Positions 27,175-35,679 of a stretch of DNA of 64,000 nt are shown here, one piece after another. Made by a program: the position numbers and the translations under genes. The notes beneath the pieces were generated by a model, which saw only the letters and a list, made by a program, of their open reading frames with translations, had not been told where the DNA came from and did no database searches. Each line of letters begins with the position of its first letter. Positions within the stretch are counted from its first letter, which is position 1. Origin of the DNA: CAMLIZ01 sp036231905 (GTDB taxonomy: Bacteria; Pseudomonadota; Gammaproteobacteria; Burkholderiales; Burkholderiaceae_C); NCBI RefSeq assembly GCF_036231905.1, contig NZ_JAZARE010000005.1, positions 248,001 to 312,000 of the forward strand, given 5' to 3'.

Positions 27175-28238
27175 GCTTGCACGCCGACCTGCAGCTCACG
27201 CAAGGCCAGTTCACGCTGCGCGTGGACTTCGGCCTGCCGCTCACAGGCGTCACCGCGATATTCGGCCCCTCTGGCTCGGGCAAGACCAGCCTGCTGCGTT
27301 GCATCGCCGGGCTGGAGCGCTCGGCGCGCGGGCGCCTGCTGGTGGGCGACGACGTCTGGCAGGACGATGGCAGCTGGCTGCCGCCGCACCGTCGCCCGGT
27401 CGGTTATGTGTTCCAGGAGGCCAGCCTGTTCCCGCACCTCAGCGTGCGCCGCAACCTGCTCTTCGGCCATAGGCGCGCGGCCAGCGCGGCGGCGCCGCAC
27501 CTGGACCACCTGGTCGAGCAGCTGGGCATCGCCACGCTGCTGGACCGCATGCCGGAGCGCCTGTCCGGCGGCGAGCGGCAACGGGTGGCGATCGCGCGCG
27601 CGCTCGCGGTCGGCCCCCGGCTGCTGCTGATGGACGAGCCGCTGTCCGGCCTGGACAACGACGGCAAGCAGGAACTGATGCCATGCCTGGAGCGGCTGCG
27701 CGACGAGCTCCGCATCCCGATCCTGTACGTGAGCCATGCGCCCGCGGAAGTGGCCCGCCTGGCCGACCAGGTGGTGTTGATGGAAGGCGGCCGCGTCACC
27801 GGGCAGGGACCGCTGGGCGACACGCTGTCGCAGCTGCACCCTGCCCTGCGCCTGGGCGACGAACGCGGCGTGGTGATCCCCACCACCGTGGCGCAGATCG
27901 ATGCGCAGTGGCACCTCGCCCGGCTGGCTTTCGATGGCGGCGAGCTGTGGACGCCCGACCACGGGCTGGCGCCCGGCCAGCGCGCGCGGGTGCATGTGCT
28001 CGCGCGCGACGTGAGCCTGGCGCGCGAGCACGCGGTGGACAGCAGCATCCAGAACGTGCTGCGCGGCCGCATCGACGGGATCGCCGACGAAGCGCACCCC
28101 GGCCTGGCGCTGGTGCGGGTGCAGGTGGGCAGCGTGCACCTGCTGGCCCGCCTGACGCGCCGCGCGCTGGCCAGCCTGGACGCCCGGGTCGGGCAGGCGG
28201 TGTGGGTGCAGGTGAAGACGGTCGCGCTGGCGGACTGA
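27171..28238 (+). CDS. modC: Molybdate ABC transporter ATPase ModC
   Basis: A 355-residue ATPase that drives molybdate import. Walker A GPSGSGKT, signature LSGGERQRVAIARAL, Walker B LLLMDEP and a TOBE (molybdate-sensing) domain at the C-terminus (ISSIQN-like SSIQNVLRGRI...) are all present. ATG 27171 overlaps the modB stop by four bases. The IS110-family element begins within about 20 bases of its stop, so the 3' flank of the mod operon has been altered by insertion. Confidence 0.95.
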   Translation: MSLHADLQLTQGQFTLRVDFGLPLTGVTAIFGPSGSGKTSLLRCIAGLERSARGRLLVGDDVWQDDGSWLPPHRRPVGYVFQEASLFPHLSVRRNLLFGHRRAASAAAPHLDHLVEQLGIATLLDRMPERLSGGERQRVAIARALAVGPRLLLMDEPLSGLDNDGKQELMPCLERLRDELRIPILYVSHAPAEVARLADQVVLMEGGRVTGQGPLGDTLSQLHPALRLGDERGVVIPTTVAQIDAQWHLARLAFDGGELWTPDHGLAPGQRARVHVLARDVSLAREHAVDSSIQNVLRGRIDGIADEAHPGLALVRVQVGSVHLLARLTRRALASLDARVGQAVWVQVKTVALAD

Positions 28239-28254
28239 GTAACCGTCTTTCGAG

Positions 28255-29217
28255 TCAAGCGCCGAGAAGCGATTTGTCCCAGGGTTTGTTGGTTTTGACC
28301 ATGGCGTTGAGCGTGGTCAGGAGCTTGCGCATGCAGGCCACCAGCGCGACCTTGGTCAGCTTGCCGGCGGCCTTGAGGCGGTTGTAGAAGGCCTTGATGG
28401 CCGGGTTGTGGCGTGCGGCGGTCAGTGTGGCCATGTAGAGCACGCGTCGGATCTCGAAGCGTCCGCCCTGCACCCGTCGTCGGCCTCTGGAGTTGCCGGA
28501 ATCGTTCGCCATAGGCGCCACACCCACCAGCGCCGCGATCTCGCGGCGATTGAGCTTGCCCAATTCGGGCAGTTCGGCGATCAGGGTGGCGCTGGCCACC
28601 GGCCCGATGCCGCTGGCCGAACGCAGCAGCTTGTCCAGGTCCTGGAAGTGTGTCTGCACGTGGCTGACCATCTGTGCCTCCACCTCATCAAGCTGCTTGC
28701 GGATCGCCTCGATCATGGCCTCGATGCTCGGACGCACGACCGCGATGGCCAGTTGCATGCGCTGGCGCTCGGACAGCAGCATGCTCAACAGCTGGCGTCT
28801 GCGCGTGACCAGCGCAGCCAGGGCCTGCTGATCGGAGTCGGCCATGGGCCGCAGCAGGCTGGCCAGGTCATCGCGTCGCAGCAGCGTCGCGGCGAACTCC
28901 GCGAGCATGCGCGCGTCGATGGTGTCGGTCTTGGCCAGACGCCCCATCGCCTTGGCAAAGTCGCGCGCCTGGCGCGGATTGACCACCGCCACGGGCAAGC
29001 CCGCAGCCTGCAGCGCGCAGGCCAGCACCGCCTCGTAGCCGCCGGTGGCCTCCATCACCACCAGCGCCACGCCCAACGGCTTCAAGGCTGCCGCCAGTGC
29101 CGAGTGCGCCTCGGCCTCGTTGTCAAAACGTTGGGCATCGAACTTCGCGCCCAACACCGAGACATCCACGTGTGCCTTGGCCACGTCGATGCCTACCACC
29201 ACTGAGGAAGCAGACAT
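28255..29217 (-). CDS. IS110-family transposase
   Basis: A 320-residue DEDD recombinase. The N-terminal RuvC-like part has GIDVAKAHVDVSV with D11, MEATGGYE and KTDTIDARMLAEF; a coiled coil follows, then the transposase_20 part with SGIGPVASATLIAELPELG and the likely Ser nucleophile in ANDSGNSRGRRR. No frameshift or truncation is seen, so the element may be active. ATG 29217 (MSASSVVVGID) is the family start; an in-frame extension to 29298 would read into the non-coding end. IS110 recombinases use a bridge RNA from the element to choose donor and target. Confidence 0.94.
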   Translation of the reverse strand: MSASSVVVGIDVAKAHVDVSVLGAKFDAQRFDNEAEAHSALAAALKPLGVALVVMEATGGYEAVLACALQAAGLPVAVVNPRQARDFAKAMGRLAKTDTIDARMLAEFAATLLRRDDLASLLRPMADSDQQALAALVTRRRQLLSMLLSERQRMQLAIAVVRPSIEAMIEAIRKQLDEVEAQMVSHVQTHFQDLDKLLRSASGIGPVASATLIAELPELGKLNRREIAALVGVAPMANDSGNSRGRRRVQGGRFEIRRVLYMATLTAARHNPAIKAFYNRLKAAGKLTKVALVACMRKLLTTLNAMVKTNKPWDKSLLGA

Positions 29218-29410
29218 GGTCAACAGATCCCTTGCTTGTGCATGCGCTCTCGGACAGGCCGGTGCGCGTAACCGTTCGGGCTTCAGGTTGACCAGCACGG
29301 TAGCCGTGCGCTATTGACTCAGTCACGGGCTTCGAAGCCCAAGCGCGTACCAGGCTGCACGGTCCGGTCTGGCCGCCTCAACGGCGCTCAGACTCTACCG
29401 TGCTGGTCTG
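29218..29410 (-). ncRNA. Candidate bridge RNA region of the IS110 element
   Basis: This non-coding stretch upstream of the transposase is the place where IS110-group elements encode their bridge RNA. It contains a 14-bp perfect inverted repeat (29290-29303 with 29395-29408), a GCACGG-TAG-CCGTGC hairpin at 29295-29309, and a 14-base palindrome GGGCTTCGAAGCCC at 29327-29340. The internal arm is complementary to the presumed element end, which could be a donor-guide match or simply a stem. Transcript ends are unknown; the coordinates mark the region only. Confidence 0.45.
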
Positions 29411-29474
29411 GTCTAGAACATACAAGCGCTCTCCGGCGGCATGCCACCGCACCCTGGCGTGGTCCAATTGCGCC

Positions 29475-30644
29475 ATGAACGCACCGCGCCCCAAGCTTTC
29501 CGTGAAGACCGGTGCACCGGCCCGCGACCCGCGCCGCCGTTCGGTGCGCCCGGGTGCGCCGCGTGCGCCGGCTGTCGCCGCACCGCCCGAACCGCCTCGC
29601 ACCGACGCCCGCCCGCCCGCGCGCCCGCGCAAGCCGGCCGACAAGCCGCCACTGGGTGACCGCACCGCACGCGCAGACACCGCACAGCGCGGTGAGCCGC
29701 GCCCGCAACGCGGCGCGCCTGCCACACCGTCCCGGCCCCCCCGGCCGGAGGCCCCGCGGCCACAGGCACCTCGGCGTGATGCGCCCCGCCCTCCTGCATC
29801 ACGCCCTGACAACCCCCGCACCGAGGCAGAGCGCCCGCGCCGTGTAGAACGTGCACAGGCCCCCATCGCGCCGTCCGCACCGCGCGTGGTGCGCGACCCT
29901 GGCACCGAAGGGATCCGCCTGTCCAAGCATCTGTCCGACCAGGGCATGGCCTCGCGCCGCGAGGCCGACGACTGGATCGCCGCCGGCTGGGTGCGGGTGG
30001 ACGGCAAGGTCGCCGTGCTGGGCCAGCGCGTATTGCCGCAGCAGCGCATCGACATCGACCCCGCCGCGCGCAGCCACCAGTCGCAGCAGGTGACCATCCT
30101 GCTGCACAAGCCGATCGGTTATGTCAGCGGCCAGGCCGAGGACGGGCATGAGCCCGCGGTCGTGCTGGTCACGGCGGAGAACCACTGGAGCGCCGACCCC
30201 TCGCGCTTCCGTTTCAACCCGGGCCACCTGCGCGGCCTGGCGCCCGCCGGCCGGCTGGACATCGATTCCACCGGCCTGCTGGTGCTCACCCAGGACGGCC
30301 GCATCGCGCGCCACCTGATCGGCGAGGACTCGCGGGTGGAAAAGGAATACCTGGTGCGTGTGGAGCCGCTCGCCGAAGGCTCGGTGCGCGAGGACGCGAT
30401 CGCCCTGCTCAACCACGGCCTGGAGCTCGACGGCCAGCCGCTGAAGCCCGCCAAGGTGAGCTGGCAGAACGAAGAGCAGCTGCGCTTCGTTCTGCGTGAG
30501 GGCAAGAAGCGGCAGATCCGCCGCATGTGCGAGCTGGTGGGCTACAAGGTGCTGGCCCTCAAGCGCGTGCGCATCGGCAGCGTGGTGCTGGGCCAGCTGC
30601 CGGTGGGGCAGTGGCGCTACCTGGGCGTGCACGAGCGGTTCTGA
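29475..30644 (+). CDS. rRNA pseudouridine synthase, RluF-like
   Basis: A 389-residue RsuA/RluB/E/F-family enzyme that converts uridine to pseudouridine in rRNA. An S4 domain lies at about residues 142-200 (IRLSKHLSDQGMASRREADDWIAAGWV), then the catalytic domain with GRLDIDSTGLL, catalytic D262, and GKKRQIRRMCELVGYKV. The closing RIGSVVLGQLPVGQWRYL resembles RluF more than RluB. The first 135 residues are a disordered Pro/Arg/Ala-rich extension absent from E. coli RluF. ATG 29475 was chosen because the upstream frame enters the IS end. Confidence 0.9.
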   Translation: MNAPRPKLSVKTGAPARDPRRRSVRPGAPRAPAVAAPPEPPRTDARPPARPRKPADKPPLGDRTARADTAQRGEPRPQRGAPATPSRPPRPEAPRPQAPRRDAPRPPASRPDNPRTEAERPRRVERAQAPIAPSAPRVVRDPGTEGIRLSKHLSDQGMASRREADDWIAAGWVRVDGKVAVLGQRVLPQQRIDIDPAARSHQSQQVTILLHKPIGYVSGQAEDGHEPAVVLVTAENHWSADPSRFRFNPGHLRGLAPAGRLDIDSTGLLVLTQDGRIARHLIGEDSRVEKEYLVRVEPLAEGSVREDAIALLNHGLELDGQPLKPAKVSWQNEEQLRFVLREGKKRQIRRMCELVGYKVLALKRVRIGSVVLGQLPVGQWRYLGVHERF

Positions 30645-30646
30645 AT

Positions 30647-30665
30647 ACCCCTGCGCGGCAGGGGT
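30647..30665. terminator. Hairpin between convergent rluF-like and GAF/receiver genes
   Basis: A perfect seven-base-pair stem ACCCCTG/CAGGGGT with a five-base loop lies three bases after the pseudouridine synthase stop and ten before the convergent stop. There is no T tract; it could act in both directions. Confidence 0.4.
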
Positions 30666-30674
30666 GCGCGGCCC

Positions 30675-31997
<1,323 letters not shown>

Positions 31998-32143
31998 TCC
32001 CTGGTGCCTGCCTTGTCGGTCGGCAGTGCGGTCTCGTCAGGCCACGCCCTCATGGCGGCCGGGCCCTACACCGGCGCCCGACGCCAGCAGACGGCAATCA
32101 GTATGCCCGGCGTTGCCGGCAGCGCCCCTGGTACCCTCCTTCG

Positions 32144-33376
32144 ATGGACCGGGCTTCAATTTCCACCACCCGCGCGGCGCTGGCGCTGGCCCTGCTGCTG
32201 GGCCTGCAGCCGCTGACCACCGACCTCTACCTGCCGGCGCTCCCGACCATCGCGCGCGAGTTGCAGGCGCCCATGGCGGCCACCCAGCTCACGATGTCGG
32301 CGCTCATCCTCGGCTTCGGGCTGGCGCAGCTGGCCTGGGGGCCGGTTGCCGACCGCTTCGGGCGCCGGCCGGTGTTGCTGATCGGCCTGGCGCTGTACAC
32401 CACGGCCAGCGTGCTGTGCGCCCTGGCCGCCGACATCGGCGTGCTGATCCTGGGCCGCACGCTGCAGGGCGCCTGCCTGGCCGCCATGGTGGTGTGCGGC
32501 CGCGCCATGGTGCGCGACCTCTACGAACCGCGCGACGGCGCGCATGTCATGTCGCGCGGCATGACCGGGCTGGGGCTCATCGCCATCGGCGCGCCGGCGC
32601 TGGGCGGGCTGCTCACCGGGCTGTGGGGCTGGCGTGCGCCGCTGGCGGCCGTGGCCGCCGTGGGCATCGGCATCGGCCTTTTTGTCTGGCGCTTTCTGCC
32701 GGAGACCCTGCCGCGCCGCAACCCGCAGGCGCTGCGGATCGGCCCCCTGGCGGCGCAGGCGCGCAGGGTGCTGGGCCATCCGACCTTCGTGGCCTGGGCA
32801 GCGCTGAGCGCGGCGACCTACGGCGGCCTGTTCACCATCCTGGCCGCTTCGTCCTTCGTGTACATCGGCGTGCTGGGGTTGTCGCCGGCGGCCTATGGGC
32901 TGGCGATGGCCACCGGTTCGCTGTCCTACCTGGTGGGCACGGTGCTGTGCCGGCGCTGGCTGCCGCGGCTGGGCCTGGCCGGCACGGTGCGGCGCGGCGC
33001 CAGCTTCACCCTCGCGGGCGGGCTGGGCATGGCGGCGCTGGCACTGGCCGGCGTGCAGTCGGTCTGGGCCCTGGTGCTGCCGCAGGCGCTCTACACCTTC
33101 GGCCACGGCATCCACCAGCCCTGCGGCCAGACCGGCGCGGTCGGGCCCTTCCCGCAGGCCGCCGGCGTGGCGGCTGCGCTGGCCGGTTGCCTGCTGGCGC
33201 TGACCGCCTTCTGCGTCGGCCTGTGGCTGGGCCAGGCGCTGGACGGCACGGTGCGCCCGCTGGCGCTGGGGGTGGCTGGCTGGTCCGTCGTCACGGCCGG
33301 CATCGCGTGGACGCTGGTGCGCCGGCATGGCGAGGCCTCCGCCGTACCCGCCCAGGCCGCGGGCGACGTGGCGTGA
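32144..33376 (+). CDS. Bcr/CflA family drug-resistance MFS transporter
   Basis: A 410-residue inner-membrane exporter with 12 hydrophobic segments. The Bcr/CflA signatures are clear: LQPLTTDLYLPALPTIARELQ in the first helix, WGPVADRFGRRPVLLIGLA in the next loop and GRTLQGACLAAMVVCGRAMVRDL. E. coli Bcr exports bicyclomycin and sulfonamides; the substrate here is not known. ATG 32144 begins MDRASIST. Its stop overlaps the miaA GTG by four bases, so the two are co-transcribed. Confidence 0.92.
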   Translation: MDRASISTTRAALALALLLGLQPLTTDLYLPALPTIARELQAPMAATQLTMSALILGFGLAQLAWGPVADRFGRRPVLLIGLALYTTASVLCALAADIGVLILGRTLQGACLAAMVVCGRAMVRDLYEPRDGAHVMSRGMTGLGLIAIGAPALGGLLTGLWGWRAPLAAVAAVGIGIGLFVWRFLPETLPRRNPQALRIGPLAAQARRVLGHPTFVAWAALSAATYGGLFTILAASSFVYIGVLGLSPAAYGLAMATGSLSYLVGTVLCRRWLPRLGLAGTVRRGASFTLAGGLGMAALALAGVQSVWALVLPQALYTFGHGIHQPCGQTGAVGPFPQAAGVAAALAGCLLALTAFCVGLWLGQALDGTVRPLALGVAGWSVVTAGIAWTLVRRHGEASAVPAQAAGDVA

Positions 33377-34332
33377 GCGCGGGCGGCGTGCAGTGGCTGG
33401 GGCTGGCCGGCCCCACCGCCTCCGGCAAGAGCGCGGCCTCGCTCGCCCTGGCGCGCACGCTGGGGCGGCCGGTGGAAATCGTCAGCGTGGATTCCGCGCT
33501 GGTGTACCGCGGCATGGACATCGGCACGGCCAAGCCCACGCGCGCGGAGCTCGCCGCCGTGCCGCATCACCTGATCGACATCCTGGACCCGCGCGACAGC
33601 TACTCGGCGGCGCAGTTCTGCGCCGATGCCCGGCGCCTGGTGGCCGAGATCCAGGCGCGTGGCGCGCTGCCGCTGCTGGTGGGCGGGACCATGCTGTACT
33701 TCAAGGCCCTGCTGGACGGCCTGGACGAAATGCCGCCGGCCGACCCTGCCGTGCGCGCCGAGCTCGATGCGCAGGCCGCCGGGCGCGGCTGGCCGGCGCT
33801 GCATGCCGAGCTTGCGCTCGTGGACCCCGCCACCGCCGCACGCCTGGCGCCCAACGATGCCCAGCGTATCCAGCGCGCGCTGGAGGTGTGGCGCAGCACC
33901 GGGCGCCCGATCTCCAGCTTCCACGGCCAGCGCACCACCCCCGACAGCCGCGACAGCACGCCGCTGGTCAGCCTGGAGCCGGCCTCGCGCGCCTGGCTGC
34001 ACGAGCGCATCGCCCAGCGCTTCGACGCCATGCTGGCCGCCGGCCTGGTGGACGAGGTGAAGGCCCTGCGCGCGCGCGGCGACCTGCATGCCGGGTTGCC
34101 GTCCATGCGCTGCGTGGGCTACCGCCAGGCCTGGGAGGCGCTGGACAGCGGCGACCTGCAGCCGCTGCGCGAGCGCGGCATCGCCGCCACCCGGCAGCTT
34201 GCCAAGCGCCAGCTCACCTGGCTGCGCAGCATGCCGCAGCGCCATGTGGTGGCTTGCGATGCGCCGGACGCTGTGCAGCAGGTGCTCGCGGTGGCCGCCC
34301 GCTGCCTCGCCACCCCCGGGAACGCGGGATGA
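33373..34332 (+). CDS. miaA: tRNA dimethylallyltransferase
   Basis: A 319-residue enzyme that adds an isopentenyl group to A37 of tRNAs reading UNN codons. Motifs are the P-loop GPTASGKS, SVDSALVYRGMDIGTAKP, HHLIDILDPRDSYSAAQF, GGTMLYFKALLDGL and the C-terminal CVGYRQAWEAL and RQLAKRQLTWLR. The start is GTG 33373, embedded in the GTGA overlap with the Bcr/CflA gene; there is no nearby ATG. Confidence 0.96.
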   Translation: MSAGGVQWLGLAGPTASGKSAASLALARTLGRPVEIVSVDSALVYRGMDIGTAKPTRAELAAVPHHLIDILDPRDSYSAAQFCADARRLVAEIQARGALPLLVGGTMLYFKALLDGLDEMPPADPAVRAELDAQAAGRGWPALHAELALVDPATAARLAPNDAQRIQRALEVWRSTGRPISSFHGQRTTPDSRDSTPLVSLEPASRAWLHERIAQRFDAMLAAGLVDEVKALRARGDLHAGLPSMRCVGYRQAWEALDSGDLQPLRERGIAATRQLAKRQLTWLRSMPQRHVVACDAPDAVQQVLAVAARCLATPGNAG

Positions 34333-34401
34333 CGGCTTGAGCCCGCGTGACTAAATTGGCCCGTGACGCCGCTCTGGCGCCGCGCCGTCTGGGGAGATGC
34401 C

Positions 34402-34986
34402 ATGAACGCATTCATCCGCACCGCAGCACTGCTGGCTTGCGCCGGCGTCGTCCAGGTGGCGCAAGCCGCCGCCCCGTCGGCCACCTCGCTGACACCCGGC
34501 TTCAGCTTCCAGGCCTACACCGGCGCGGCGCCCGTCGGCGAGGGCAGCGTGGACACTCGCGACACCCTGTTCTTCATCGACGAGCAGGCAGCGGCCGGCC
34601 TCAAGTCCTGGTACATCTTCTTCGACCCCAAGGGGCCGCAGATCGTGGACGCGGTGCTCACCTTCGACCGCCCCATCGTCGACGTGTTCACTACCCGCGC
34701 CCAGCTGGACGGCAGCAATGCCACCTATGGCATCGACGTGGACGGCGACTCGGTGATGAACGACTACGGCACCCACCGCTTCATCGGCCTGGAGCCGTCC
34801 CAGGTGCCGTTCGGCGACAGCATCACCTGGACGGCGGGCAGCAACACTGTGCACCTGCGCTTCGACGCCCTCGATCCGGGCGACCACGTCCGCGTGCTGG
34901 TGGCCGTGCCCGAACCTTCCAGCCATGCGCTCCTCGCCGCCGGCCTGGGGCTGCTCGCTTACCTGGCGGCGCGCCGCCGCCGCTGA
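34402..34986 (+). CDS. PEP-CTERM sorting domain protein
   Basis: A 194-residue secreted protein. The signal peptide ends near VAQAA; the body has few cysteines and a beta-rich pattern. The C-terminal sorting signal is VPEPSSHALLAAGLGLLAYLAARRRR: PEP motif, hydrophobic helix, Arg cluster. GGGGAG six bases ahead supports ATG 34402; an in-frame upstream start at 34363 lacks one. It is the second PEP-CTERM gene of the window and is unlike the one at 18831 in its body. Function unknown. Confidence 0.87.
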   Translation: MNAFIRTAALLACAGVVQVAQAAAPSATSLTPGFSFQAYTGAAPVGEGSVDTRDTLFFIDEQAAAGLKSWYIFFDPKGPQIVDAVLTFDRPIVDVFTTRAQLDGSNATYGIDVDGDSVMNDYGTHRFIGLEPSQVPFGDSITWTAGSNTVHLRFDALDPGDHVRVLVAVPEPSSHALLAAGLGLLAYLAARRRR

Positions 34987-35019
34987 ACCGCGCGATGTCA
35001 GCCAGCGCCGCATGATCCA

Positions 35020-35679
35020 ATGCGGCGCATGTTGCGGCTGACCGATCTCCACAAGCACTACGACGGCCGCCCGGTCTTTTCCCATGTGAGCCTGGACGCC
35101 GCACCCGGCGAGGTGGTGGCGCTGCTGGGTGATTCGGGCGTGGGCAAGTCCACCCTGCTCAACGGCATCGCCGGCCTGGACCGGCTGGACCGTGGCGAGG
35201 TGATGCTCGGCGGCACCGCGGTGCACAGGCTCGACGAACCTGCACTCGCGCTGTGGCGGCGCCACCAGGTGGGCTTTGTCTTCCAGGCCTTCCACGTGCT
35301 GCCGCACCTGGACGTGGCGCACAACGTGGCGCTGCCCCTGCTGCTGCAGCGCCGCCCCGACGCCGCGCGGGTGCAGCAGGTGCTGGACGCGGTGGGCCTG
35401 GGTGACCTGGGCAAGCGCGCACCGCGCACCCTGTCGGGCGGGCAGCTGCAGCGCGTGGCCATTGCGCGCGCGCTGGTGCACCGGCCGGCGCTGGTACTGG
35501 CCGACGAGCCCACCGGCAACCTGGACCCCGACACCGCGGCCCGCGTGCTGGATGTGCTGCTGCAGCAGGTGCGCAGCGAGGGCACGATCTGCCTGCTGGT
35601 GACGCATTCGCCGGTGGCCGCCGCCCGCGCCGACCGCGTGCTGCGGCTCAACCGCGACGGGCTGGCCCCGGCACGATGA
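35020..35679 (+). CDS. ABC transporter ATPase, LolD/YbbA-like
   Basis: A 219-residue ATPase with Walker A GDSGVGKS, signature LSGGQLQRVAIARAL, Walker B LVLADEP and the H-loop LLVTHS. It belongs to the MacB/LolD/YbbA group, whose permeases extrude or extract hydrophobic cargo rather than import nutrients. ATG 35020 or 35029 could be the start. The stop overlaps the FtsX-type permease start by four bases (ATGA). Confidence 0.92.
   Translation: MRRMLRLTDLHKHYDGRPVFSHVSLDAAPGEVVALLGDSGVGKSTLLNGIAGLDRLDRGEVMLGGTAVHRLDEPALALWRRHQVGFVFQAFHVLPHLDVAHNVALPLLLQRRPDAARVQQVLDAVGLGDLGKRAPRTLSGGQLQRVAIARALVHRPALVLADEPTGNLDPDTAARVLDVLLQQVRSEGTICLLVTHSPVAAARADRVLRLNRDGLAPAR

Larger units (their letters stand above)
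28236..29410 (-). mobile_element. IS110-family insertion sequence
   Basis: One transposase gene plus a roughly 190-base structured non-coding end. IS110 elements have no long terminal inverted repeats and create little or no target duplication, so the ends cannot be fixed by eye. The transposase stop is 16 bases from the modC stop, so one end must lie near 28236-28255. The other end is probably near 29395-29410, where CTACCGTGCTGGTC pairs with an inverted copy at 29290-29303. Both flanks share a similar CTGAGTAACCGT/CTCAGACTCTACCGT stretch. Confidence 0.65.

Noticed and set aside
28255..29217. IS1111 subgroup rather than the IS110 group
   Set aside because: IS1111 elements carry their long non-coding end after the transposase; here it is before the gene and only about 16 bases follow the stop.
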